A stretch of 12,261 bases of DNA. Source: an uncultured Clostridia bacterium. GTDB lineage: Bacteria; Bacillota; Clostridia; Christensenellales; Borkfalkiaceae. A program made the translations under genes and the position numbers. Below the pieces are notes generated by a model. That model did not search any database, had not been told where the DNA came from, and saw only the letters and a list, made by a program, of their open reading frames with translations. Shown here piece after piece: positions 6,218 to 12,261 of this stretch. The DNA lies in the NCBI GenBank assembly GCA_944338265.1, contig CALVLO010000028.1, positions 1 to 12,261 on the forward strand, in the 5' to 3' direction. How positions within the stretch are numbered: position 1 is the stretch's first letter; each line of letters begins with the position of its first letter.

Positions 6218-7363
6218 TCATTTCATTTTCGGGACTTCGATCTCCATATCCGCATCGGGATAGCTGCAGCAGGGGTGAAAATAGCCGAACTTGGCGTCCG
6301 CAAGGCGGCGTTTATCCTCTCCCGCGATGGAAAATTCGCCCGAAACGAGACGGCTGTGGCAGAACCCGCATCCGCCTGCGCGGCACTTGGAGGGAACGCG
6401 CAGACCGGCGCGCTCCAACGCGGTAAGCACCGTTTCGCGGACGTCCGCTTTGACGGTATACGTCTCGAATCCGATATGAACGGTGATCGAACAGTCCGCG
6501 GGCTTGACGTCGCGCACGCCCACGCAGTTGGCTTCCTTGCGGAAACGGCGGCGCGGAAGCGCAAGTTTTTCGGCCTCTCCGTCCAGAAAACGATACATCG
6601 CCTCAGGTCCGCACGCCATGAGCGTAAAATCGTCCGAGACGTATTTTTTGATGAGCTCCGCGCTCACAAATCCGTGTTCATACCCCGCGCAAACCTCGTC
6701 GCTGAGGACGTAGACGACTTTGATTTTCTCGCCTGCAAGCGCGTCAAGCTCGGTTTTGAACGCAAGGTCCTTTTCCGTTCTCGCGCCGTAGAAGAGGACG
6801 AGCGAGCAGTCCTCGCTCCCGTCCGCGATCGCCTGCGCAAGCGAATAGAAGGGCGTAATGCCGCTCCCGCCCGCAACACCGACGACCGTTTTGCTGTCGC
6901 GCACGCCGTCGTAGCAGAAATCGCCCGAAGGATCGCCAAGGGTGAAAACGTCGCCCTCTTTGGCTTCGTCGCAGAGATACCCGCTGAAAAATCCGCATTT
7001 TTTCACGGTGATATTCACGCGGTTATCCAGCGCGGCGGCGGGTGCGGACGAGATCGCGTACGGACGGGAAACAAAACTCCCCCCCACGTTGCAACTCAGC
7101 GTCACGTACTGCCCCGCACGGAAATAGAGCGGGCGCTCCGTTTCAAACGTAAACGTCTTGGTATCGGAAGTCTCCTCTCTGATCGCGACGAGCTTCGCCT
7201 TCTGATACCCCGGGTGCAGCACGTGCGCCGTCTCGTTGACGCGGTAGCTCTTTGCGAGCGGTTTGGAAGAGCCTTCTTCCAACGCCTTCCGACGCTTCGG
7301 AATCATTTTTTTAAAGCGCAGCAGGTCCATAAACCCAAACATCTGTCTCTTGAACGTAAACAT
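6218..7363 (-). CDS. FAD/NAD(P)H-dependent reductase with C-terminal [2Fe-2S] ferredoxin domain
   Basis: A 381-residue soluble electron-transfer flavoprotein built like the reductase parts of oxygenase and hydroxylase systems. A basic N-terminal extension of about 50 residues precedes an FAD-binding ferredoxin-reductase domain (RPYAISS, 100-106, the flavin motif), an NAD(P)-binding domain (GVAGGSGITPF, 162-172; CGPEAM, 251-256) and a plant-type ferredoxin domain with ligands C327, C332, C335 and one of C365/C366. It should pass electrons from NAD(P)H through FAD to the iron-sulfur cluster. The ATG at 7363 is one base past the upstream flavoprotein stop, with GGGAGGG at a good distance, so the two are co-translated and the partner is the likely electron acceptor. 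The cluster type is inferred from cysteine spacing. In an anaerobe an oxygenase partner is unlikely. Stop is TGA. Confidence 0.88.
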   Translation of the reverse strand: MFTFKRQMFGFMDLLRFKKMIPKRRKALEEGSSKPLAKSYRVNETAHVLHPGYQKAKLVAIREETSDTKTFTFETERPLYFRAGQYVTLSCNVGGSFVSRPYAISSAPAAALDNRVNITVKKCGFFSGYLCDEAKEGDVFTLGDPSGDFCYDGVRDSKTVVGVAGGSGITPFYSLAQAIADGSEDCSLVLFYGARTEKDLAFKTELDALAGEKIKVVYVLSDEVCAGYEHGFVSAELIKKYVSDDFTLMACGPEAMYRFLDGEAEKLALPRRRFRKEANCVGVRDVKPADCSITVHIGFETYTVKADVRETVLTALERAGLRVPSKCRAGGCGFCHSRLVSGEFSIAGEDKRRLADAKFGYFHPCCSYPDADMEIEVPKMK

Positions 7364-7364
7364 T

Positions 7365-8891
7365 TCAGCCCTCCCTCTTGATGTCGCCTACCGTCTGACG
7401 GCCCGCAATATCGCCCGCAAAATAGGCGCTCGAATAGCCCGAAAGGCGCATCGACCACCCGCTCGCAAAGCGCAGCCCGCGGATGCCGTTCTTGTAATCC
7501 TCTCCCATCATCTGCAAACGGGGCATCAGCCCGTCCCAATACTGCGACTCATAGCCGTAGATGACGCCCTGCGGGTGTCCGCAATAGCGCGCGTACGTCA
7601 TGGGCGTTGCGACGCTGATCTCCTCGATATGATCGCGGATCTTCGCGCCCGTATCCTTTTCAAAGCGGTCGATCATGCGGTTTGCAACGAACTCCTTCGC
7701 CTTGAAATACGCCTGCGGTTTGATGCGCGCCCAATCGTCCTCCATATATAATGTGGTAAAGTACATCATGCACGTCCCTTCGGGCGAGCAGTCGGGCTGG
7801 GCGCGGTTGAGGCAGACCGTCGCCTGCACGCTGTTTTCCTCGATGGTGCGCATCTTGTCGTACTGCGCAACCGAGTCCATCGTATCATACAGGAAGTAGT
7901 TGTGATTTTCAATGCCAAGCTCGTCGGCAGACTTATCCAGCCCGAGGAACATGGTAAAGCCGCGGCCCGAGAATTTCCGCGCGTTGGTTGCGCGCACGAT
8001 GCGCTCGGGAACGTTTTCGATGAGCTGTCCGTAGACGACGTGCGGCGAGCAGTTCGCCACGACATGACGCGTTGCGATCTCGGTTCCGTCGTCAAGCACG
8101 ACGCCGCGCACCCCGTCGTCGCCCGTGAGTATGCTGACCGCCGCGGTATTCATGAGCACGTCGCCGCCCAGCTCGCGGATACGCTCGACCATTGCAAGCG
8201 AGATCTCGTGCGAACGGGACTTGGGCGACATTGCGCCGCGCAGGATATAGCGGTTGACCATGGAAGCGTAGTGCGCAAAGCTCATATCGTCGAGATGCGC
8301 GCCGAGATAGCACCAATACGCGCCCAGAATCTCCCTTGCGCGCTTGGGCATATGCAGCGCGCGGAGAACTTCGTTGACGGAATAAGAACCGCAGCGGACG
8401 AAATTCCCGTAATGCTCCACCATATATTTGGGGTCTGTTTTTCCGCCGACGGAGTTACTGTACGCCTGCGCGAGGCGCACCTCCTCCGCGAGATCGAAAA
8501 AGCGTCTCACGGACTTACGGCTGCCCGGGACATAGCGTTCCATCTTCTCGACGAACGCGTCCACGCCGAACGGCATCGTCGCGTCAATTTTTTCCGCCTG
8601 CGAGATCACGCGGTACGCGTCGGGAATGGGAAACCATTCGATTTTATCCGTCACGCCGAGTTCGTCAAAGAGCACTCTTACGTCGCCCGCATTGTCGGGC
8701 GTGCCAAAGTCGTTCAGCTCGTGCAGCGATGCCTCGAACTCAAATCTCCCGCGGCGGAAACTCGTTGCGAATCCCCCGGGCAGATTATGTTTCTCGACGA
8801 GGAGAACCTTCGCCCCTCCCTGCGCAAGCCGTATCGCCGCCGTGAGCCCTCCGTTTCCGGCGCCGATAACGACTGCATCATACTGTTTCAT
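7365..8891 (-). CDS. CrtI/retinol-saturase-like FAD-dependent oxidoreductase
   Basis: A 508-residue flavoprotein of the phytoene desaturase/carotenoid isomerase/retinol saturase superfamily. The N-terminal dinucleotide fold is clear (DAVVIGAGNGGLTAA, residues 5-19; VEKHNLPGGFATSF just after), and the C-terminus has the FAD-contacting FASGWSMRLSGYSSAYFAGDIAG stretch. No carotenoid genes are nearby, so a polyene pigment substrate is not supported; the substrate may be another lipid, isoprenoid or unsaturated acid. Start ATG 8891-8889 is chosen over the upstream ATG 8987 because AGGAGG lies seven bases before it and the Rossmann fold begins at residue 4, while the upstream extension would read through the promoter. 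First gene of a two-gene operon with the [2Fe-2S] reductase, which is the likely redox partner. Stop is TGA. Confidence 0.87.
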   Translation of the reverse strand: MKQYDAVVIGAGNGGLTAAIRLAQGGAKVLLVEKHNLPGGFATSFRRGRFEFEASLHELNDFGTPDNAGDVRVLFDELGVTDKIEWFPIPDAYRVISQAEKIDATMPFGVDAFVEKMERYVPGSRKSVRRFFDLAEEVRLAQAYSNSVGGKTDPKYMVEHYGNFVRCGSYSVNEVLRALHMPKRAREILGAYWCYLGAHLDDMSFAHYASMVNRYILRGAMSPKSRSHEISLAMVERIRELGGDVLMNTAAVSILTGDDGVRGVVLDDGTEIATRHVVANCSPHVVYGQLIENVPERIVRATNARKFSGRGFTMFLGLDKSADELGIENHNYFLYDTMDSVAQYDKMRTIEENSVQATVCLNRAQPDCSPEGTCMMYFTTLYMEDDWARIKPQAYFKAKEFVANRMIDRFEKDTGAKIRDHIEEISVATPMTYARYCGHPQGVIYGYESQYWDGLMPRLQMMGEDYKNGIRGLRFASGWSMRLSGYSSAYFAGDIAGRQTVGDIKREG

Positions 8892-8923
8892 TCCGTTCCT
8901 CCTACAAAAATCTTCGCGATTCG

Positions 8924-8945
8924 GCGTCGCCATGTTCTGCGACGC
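8924..8945 (-). repeat. hairpin at the 5' end of the redox operon transcript
   Basis: GCGTCGC (minus, 8945-8939) pairs with GCGACGC (8930-8924) around an 8-base loop. The inferred transcript start is only about seven bases upstream, so this would be a 5'-end stem in the leader, perhaps protecting the message. The ribosome site lies outside the stem. Confidence 0.45.
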
Positions 8946-8958
8946 TTTATTTACGTTT

Positions 8959-8987
8959 ATTTTACCGCAAAACGGGAACGGTGTCAA
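8959..8987 (-). promoter_or_regulatory. promoter of the flavoprotein-reductase operon
   Basis: Minus-strand TTGACA (8987-8982), a 17-base spacer and TAAAAT (8964-8959) form a strong consensus promoter. The leader to ATG 8891 is about 60 bases. No repressor site is obvious. Confidence 0.85.
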
Positions 8988-9080
8988 TACTGACTTGAAA
9001 ATATGATCGCCCGAAAACGCGAAATTTCCGAAAAATGCGGTGAAATAAGGAAATTATCGTAATTTTTCCATGCAGAATGC

Positions 9081-9109
9081 TTGACAAGCCGCGCAATTTT
9101 TAGTATGAT
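9081..9109 (+). promoter_or_regulatory. promoter of tRNA-Val
   Basis: TTGACA (9081-9086), a 17-base spacer and TATGAT (9104-9109) lie 13 bases before the tRNA. This is a strong promoter divergent from that of the redox operon. Confidence 0.85.
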
Positions 9110-9122
9110 AGGCGTTGTTCAC

Positions 9123-9199
<77 letters not shown>

Positions 9200-9201
9200 G
9201 C

Positions 9202-9254
9202 AAACCCTGTATGTCGTGCCGATGGTCCGTGATGCGCCGACGTGTGGGGTTTTT
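9202..9254 (+). terminator. first terminator after tRNA-Val
   Basis: A 15-pair stem with several G-T pairs forms between 9202-9216 (AAACCCTGTATGTCG) and 9238-9252 (CGACGTGTGGGGTTT), followed by more T residues to 9254. The 21-base loop is longer than usual for a terminator. Confidence 0.6.
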
Positions 9255-9280
9255 CACTTATTTATACTTATTTACAGGTG

Positions 9281-9309
9281 TGCAGGCATTCGCCTGCATG
9301 TTTGTTTTT
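9281..9309 (+). terminator. second terminator after tRNA-Val
   Basis: TGCAGGC (9281-9287) pairs perfectly with GCCTGCA (9292-9298) over ATTC, then TGTTTGTTTTT follows. This is a compact rho-independent terminator downstream of the first one. Confidence 0.75.
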
Positions 9310-9312
9310 AAT

Positions 9313-9351
9313 GAAAACGCGCGCCGCGCGGCAAATTGCCGCGCGGCGCGC
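9313..9351 (-). terminator. very GC-rich hairpin terminator of the YcxB-like gene
   Basis: GCGCGCCGCGCGGCAA (9319-9334) is the exact reverse complement of TTGCCGCGCGGCGCGC (9336-9351) with one central base, a 33-base perfect inverted repeat. On the minus strand it is followed by GTTTTC, and it starts 15 bases after the gene's stop codon, as expected of a terminator at the end of the dnaX-ybaB-recR-gpsA-ycxB unit. Confidence 0.75.
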
Positions 9352-9365
9352 TTACGCTCTGCACG

Positions 9366-9959
9366 TCACTTGGAGGCAAGCCCGAACAGCGCCCGCAGCT
9401 GCGTGCAGTCCTCTTGGGAAAGCCCGCCCTTTTCAACGACAACGGCGCCGGCAGCCGGCACTTTGAGCAGGAAAAACGCCTTCCGCTCCGCGATCTTTCC
9501 GCATTCCGCATAAGAGAAGCGCGTAACACCCACCTGCTCGCCGCGTCTGCTCGTCTCGATGATAAACTCCCGCTCATAAAACAGGTATGTATTCTCGCGC
9601 ACGTTGGCGTCGGCATCCCTGCAAAGCTTTGCCGCGCAGAACAGATATACCGCCGCACAGGCGAAAAGGATCGCCGCAGCCCAAAGGTACAGCGCCTCCG
9701 AAAAGACCTCGGAAAACGTGCCGCCGTCCTTTATCACCGAAGCGGCGACCCAAAGAGCAAACAGCACAACGGCGAAGCCGCCGAGGATGCACATCGCAAT
9801 GCCCCATTTGCCGTACAGCCGCTTATACAATTTTCCGTCCAACGTCAGATGCGTGCACACCAAAGGCTCCGCCTGTACAGCCGCCGAAGCGCCCTTACCT
9901 TCCGCGCATGTCTCTTGCAATTTTTCTTCTTCCATCCTACACTCAGACCTGATTTTCAT
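9366..9959 (-). CDS. two-helix membrane protein, YcxB-like
   Basis: A protein of up to 197 residues with no enzymatic motif. A charged N-terminus of about 50 residues precedes two membrane segments (about 52-76, WGIAMCILGGFAVVLFALWV, and 88-112) and a cytoplasmic C-terminal domain of about 80 residues. That layout, plus the strand pattern after NTYLFYEREFIIET, resembles YcxB-like proteins, a family of unknown function; the match is by eye. The start is uncertain: ATG 9959 lies inside a 15-base inverted repeat and has no ribosome site, while ATG 9935 (giving 189 residues) has only a distant AGGT, so expression may be weak or regulated. It follows gpsA by 47 bases and ends at the GC-rich terminator. 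Stop is TGA. Confidence 0.7.
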   Translation of the reverse strand: MKIRSECRMEEEKLQETCAEGKGASAAVQAEPLVCTHLTLDGKLYKRLYGKWGIAMCILGGFAVVLFALWVAASVIKDGGTFSEVFSEALYLWAAAILFACAAVYLFCAAKLCRDADANVRENTYLFYEREFIIETSRRGEQVGVTRFSYAECGKIAERKAFFLLKVPAAGAVVVEKGGLSQEDCTQLRALFGLASK

Positions 9960-9988
9960 AGTATTATGTCACGCATAATACTATGAAA
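9954..9988. repeat. perfect 15-base inverted repeat at the start of the YcxB-like gene
   Basis: TTTCATAGTATTATG (9954-9968) is the exact reverse complement of CATAATACTATGAAA (9974-9988), with the 5-base centre TCACG; with one bulge, the arms extend to 9951 and 9990. It is AT-rich, has no GC-rich stem or clear T-tract, and overlaps the first ATG of the gene. Adjacent to it CGGAT-AAA-ATCCG (9990-10002) is a smaller hairpin. It may be an operator or an attenuating RNA hairpin. Confidence 0.7.
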
Positions 9989-10006
9989 TCGGATAAAATC
10001 CGCCTT

Positions 10007-10981
10007 TTATTCGCACAATTCCGCCTTGGTGCTGCGCTTAAAGAGCTTTCCGATCTCCTCTTTGCAGCGCGCCGCATCATCCCCTTTGCCGTAGCAGACG
10101 GTATACACCGCCTCGGTAATGGGCAGTTCCACGCCGTATTTTTCGCCCAAAAGCTTCATCGCCTCGCTCGTGGCAACGCCCTCCGCAAGCTTTGCAAACC
10201 GCTCGCCCTTGGCAAGCATCTCCCCGTACATGCGGTTGTGGGAATAGCGGGAAAAGAGCGTCGTCTCATAGTCGCCGAGGTGTGCAAGCCCGTAGGCAGA
10301 GAGCTCGTTGCCCCCCATCGCCTTGATGAGGCGGGCGACTTCGCGCGCCCCGCGCGACATCAGCGGACCCTTGAGCGGCACGCATACGACGTCGAGCACG
10401 CCCGCGGCGATCCCCATCACGTTCTTTGCCGCCGCGCCGATCTCCGTCCCGATGAGGTCGTTTCCATAGTAAAAGCGGATGAGATCGCTCTTGAACGCAT
10501 CGACGAGCTTTACTTTCAGCCCCTCGTTTTCGGAATCGATGACCATGCAATTGGGCACGCCCTGCACAAAGCTCTGAATGTGCCCCGGTCCGACCCAGAC
10601 GGCGATCTTATCGGGAGAGACCCCGCTCTCGACCAAGATCTCGGAGAGCCGTTTGCCCGTGCCCGTTTCCAGCCCCTTCATGCAGAGCACAAACACCTTG
10701 TCCGAAACGGGATACTGCATGATGCGCTGCATAAATCCGCGCAGCCCCTGCGAACTGATGGAGATGACGATGACCTCCGCCGTGCAGACGGCGCGCTCCA
10801 GATCGCAGGTAAGCACCGTCTTCGGATGGAGCGAGACATATTCATTGCGCCCCGTTTCTTTCAAGACTTCATAGCTCGGATCCCCTTCGGGTCCCCAACT
10901 TACAACTTCGTTGCCGAGGCGGGTAAGATACCATGCGATGAACGATCCCCACCGCCCGCAGCCAAGTACGGAAATTTTCAT
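10007..10981 (-). CDS. divergent glycerol-3-phosphate dehydrogenase (GpsA-like)
   Basis: A 324-residue NAD(P)-dependent dehydrogenase of the GpsA family, which makes sn-glycerol 3-phosphate from dihydroxyacetone phosphate for phospholipids. Seen: the N-terminal nucleotide motif GCGRWG (7-12), MKGLE (101-105), GPGHIQSFVQGVP (131-143), EIGAAAKNVMGIAAG (180-194, with the expected lysine K186), MSRGAREVARL (208-218) and GLAHLGDYETT (231-241). Several usually strict stretches differ: GPSHAEE is GPGHIQS, the N-x-KAALI stretch before the RG motif is VPLKGPLM, and GDL-x-VTC...SRN is GDYETTLFSRYSHNR. It may therefore be a paralogue with another substrate, so no symbol is given. ATG 10981 has AAAGGTG five bases upstream. 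It follows recR by 35 bases with no terminator between, so it joins that operon. Stop is TAA. Confidence 0.82.
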   Translation of the reverse strand: MKISVLGCGRWGSFIAWYLTRLGNEVVSWGPEGDPSYEVLKETGRNEYVSLHPKTVLTCDLERAVCTAEVIVISISSQGLRGFMQRIMQYPVSDKVFVLCMKGLETGTGKRLSEILVESGVSPDKIAVWVGPGHIQSFVQGVPNCMVIDSENEGLKVKLVDAFKSDLIRFYYGNDLIGTEIGAAAKNVMGIAAGVLDVVCVPLKGPLMSRGAREVARLIKAMGGNELSAYGLAHLGDYETTLFSRYSHNRMYGEMLAKGERFAKLAEGVATSEAMKLLGEKYGVELPITEAVYTVCYGKGDDAARCKEEIGKLFKRSTKAELCE

Positions 10982-11016
10982 ATTACACCTTTGATTGCTA
11001 TGGTAAAAATGAGATC

Positions 11017-11610
11017 TTAGATCGCCTTGCGCTCGATGAGGGCGCGGGCGAGCGTCACCTCGTCGGCATATTCGAGCTCGCTCCCGATGGGCACGCCGCG
11101 GGCAAGCCGCGTCACGGTAACGCCCAGCGGCTTCAAAAGCTTTGCAATGTACATCGCCGTCGCCTCGCCCTCCACATCGGGATTGGTCGCCATGATGACC
11201 TCTTTCACCCCGCCTTCGCCGACGCGCCCCAACAGCTCTTTGATGCGGATATCGTTGGGCGTGACGCCGTTCATCGGATCGATGACCCCGTGCAGGACGT
11301 GATAGACGCCCTTGTACTCGTGCAGTTTTTCAAGCGCGACGACGTCTTTGGGCTCTTTCACGACGCAGATCTGCGATTTGTCGCGCAGACGGCAGATCTC
11401 ACACACCTCCTGCTCTGTGAAATTGCCGCAGACCTTGCAAAACCGCACCTTGCGCTTGACGCCCAAGATGGCATCGGCAAAGGCGCGCGCCTCACTCTCA
11501 GACATGCTCACGACCTTATAGGCATAGCGCTGCGCCGTCTTTTTCCCCACGCCAGGGAGCTTGGAGAACTCATTCATCAGCCGCCCGATGGGCTCGATAA
11601 AGACTTCCAC
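11017..11610 (-). CDS. recR: recombination protein RecR
   Basis: A 197-residue RecR, which works with RecF and RecO in loading RecA at gaps during recombinational repair. It has the N-terminal helix-hairpin-helix (KLPGVGKKTAQRYA, 17-30), a four-cysteine zinc motif (C58, C61, C70, C73), and a Toprim domain from about residue 80 (CVVKEPKDVVALE, HGVIDPMNGVTP, ATNPDVEGEATAMYI). The length is standard. The start is GTG 11610-11608, directly after the ybaB TAA, with GGGAGGG about 12 bases upstream inside ybaB; an ATG only appears at residue 12, past the conserved N-terminus. The dnaX-ybaB-recR order is the conserved bacterial cluster. Stop is TAA. Confidence 0.96.
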   Translation of the reverse strand: MEVFIEPIGRLMNEFSKLPGVGKKTAQRYAYKVVSMSESEARAFADAILGVKRKVRFCKVCGNFTEQEVCEICRLRDKSQICVVKEPKDVVALEKLHEYKGVYHVLHGVIDPMNGVTPNDIRIKELLGRVGEGGVKEVIMATNPDVEGEATAMYIAKLLKPLGVTVTRLARGVPIGSELEYADEVTLARALIERKAI

Positions 11611-11952
11611 TTAAAGAAGCCCTCCCATGCCGCCCATGCCGCCGAATTTTCCCATCTTCTCTTCGTAGACGGCATCCGCCTTCTTGTAACCATCCAAGAT
11701 CGCCGCCATCACGAGGTCTTCGAGCATCTCCTCGTCTTCGGGGTCGATGACGGACTTATCGATCTCGATGCCGTCGATGATCTTCTTCGCATTCATATAG
11801 ACGACGACTGCCTCGCCGCCCGCCGTGCCGACGATCTCCCACTCCTCGAGGAGCTTCTCCGTCGCCTGCATTTCCTCTTGCATCTTCTGCGCCTGCTTCA
11901 TGAGGTTCTGCATCCCTGCGCCCCCCATGCCGCCTCTGTTGAAACCTGCCAT
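11611..11952 (-). CDS. ybaB: YbaB/EbfC nucleoid-associated protein
   Basis: A 113-residue member of the YbaB/EbfC family, small dimeric DNA-binding proteins. The conserved core is MQNLMKQAQKMQEEMQATEKLLEEWEIVGTAGGEAVVV (from about residue 14), followed by VIDPEDEEMLEDLVMAAILDGYKKA. Glycine/methionine-rich tails at both ends are usual in this family. ATG 11952 has GGAGG six bases upstream. It lies between dnaX and recR and abuts recR, fitting its presumed link to replication and repair. Stop is TAA. Confidence 0.95.
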   Translation of the reverse strand: MAGFNRGGMGGAGMQNLMKQAQKMQEEMQATEKLLEEWEIVGTAGGEAVVVYMNAKKIIDGIEIDKSVIDPEDEEMLEDLVMAAILDGYKKADAVYEEKMGKFGGMGGMGGLL

Positions 11953-11988
11953 ATATCCTCCGTGCGCCCGCAGGCGCTCTCTTGTTTT

Positions 11989-12261
11989 TTAACCTTTGAT
12001 CTCGACGGGATAGTCCGCAAAATCCCGTTTGAGCTGCTCGATGCCGTCCTTCGCCTCGGCGCGGTCTGCGGAAGCAAAGCGCACTTCAAAATCGGAAACG
12101 CCGATCTCCGCAAACACCTCCGCCATCGCCGCGCGGTGCTTTTCGCCGCCCAGCGTATCGGCAACGGTGCGGATATCCGTGGTGAGCACCAGCCTGCCGC
12201 CCTCCTCTGCGGGAACGAGGTCGCGGCAGAGCGCATACAAAACGCCGCTCTTCGGAAGTTT
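11989..12261 (-). CDS. dnaX: DNA polymerase III gamma/tau subunit, C-terminal end (partial)
   Basis: The frame is open to the window edge and gives the last 90 residues, ending in a TAA. The sequence has no motif strong enough alone: the ATPase part of DnaX lies outside the window. The call rests on position, immediately before ybaB and recR in the conserved dnaX-ybaB-recR cluster, and on the general look of a DnaX C-terminal domain (VLTTDIRTVADTLGGEKHRAAMAEVFAEIGV). The 36-base gap to ybaB holds a small GCGCC/GGCGC hairpin (11964-11977) before the ybaB ribosome site. Confidence 0.75.
   Translation of the reverse strand, partial: KLPKSGVLYALCRDLVPAEEGGRLVLTTDIRTVADTLGGEKHRAAMAEVFAEIGVSDFEVRFASADRAEAKDGIEQLKRDFADYPVEIKG

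Noticed and set aside
8892..8987. 32-residue N-terminal extension of the flavoprotein
   Set aside because: It would start inside the promoter, upstream of the expected transcript start, and lacks a ribosome site; ATG 8891 has AGGAGG and leads straight into the FAD fold.
6275..8993. Plus-strand frames of 368 and 363 codons opposite the redox genes
   Set aside because: They are antisense to two recognisable flavoproteins and share the shadow composition; the second runs through the redox operon promoter.
9983..11020. 345-codon plus-strand frame opposite the gpsA-like gene
   Set aside because: The minus-strand frame has a Rossmann motif and other GpsA features; the plus frame has no motif or ribosome site.

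Overview
The window reads as ordinary chromosome from a GC-rich, endospore-forming member of the Clostridia. The evidence is a full-length sporulation sigma factor of the SigK type, a short clostridial-type methionine synthase whose activation domain is a separate gene, a DegV protein, and strong Gram-positive Shine-Dalgarno sites with TTGACA/TATAAT promoters. Species cannot be told from the sequence. No mobile element, CRISPR array, rRNA or phage gene was seen, and no stretch of more than 300 bases lacks a gene.

Layout. Bases 1-236 hold the terminator of the methionine operon, an unexplained hairpin and a strong promoter firing leftwards out of the window, perhaps with the first codons of its gene. 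Bases 237-4103 (minus strand) are a methionine operon: promoter, metF, a stand-alone MetH activation-domain gene and metH, with overlapping genes. metF makes methyl-tetrahydrofolate, metH moves the methyl group to homocysteine through cobalamin, and the activation protein rescues oxidised cobalamin. The metH frame carries a single in-frame amber codon (1359-1361) in an otherwise intact 784-codon gene. Bases 4127-4828 encode pro-SigK. The 263-base gap to the divergent degV gene (5092-6033, plus strand) is rich in symmetric elements.

A tRNA-Leu(UAG) follows with its own promoter and a shared hairpin terminator. Bases 6218-8987 (minus) are a two-gene redox operon: a CrtI/retinol-saturase-like flavoprotein followed by an FAD/NAD/[2Fe-2S] reductase that probably feeds it electrons. 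A divergent tRNA-Val(GAC) with promoter and two tandem terminators comes next. Bases 9319-12261 (minus) are the dnaX (3' end)-ybaB-recR cluster followed by a divergent gpsA-like dehydrogenase and a two-helix YcxB-like membrane protein, closed by a very GC-rich hairpin terminator.

No new multi-gene system is evident. The items most worth checking are the amber codon in metH, the redox pair of unknown substrate, the atypical gpsA, and the structured intergenic regions around sigK and upstream of the YcxB-like gene.
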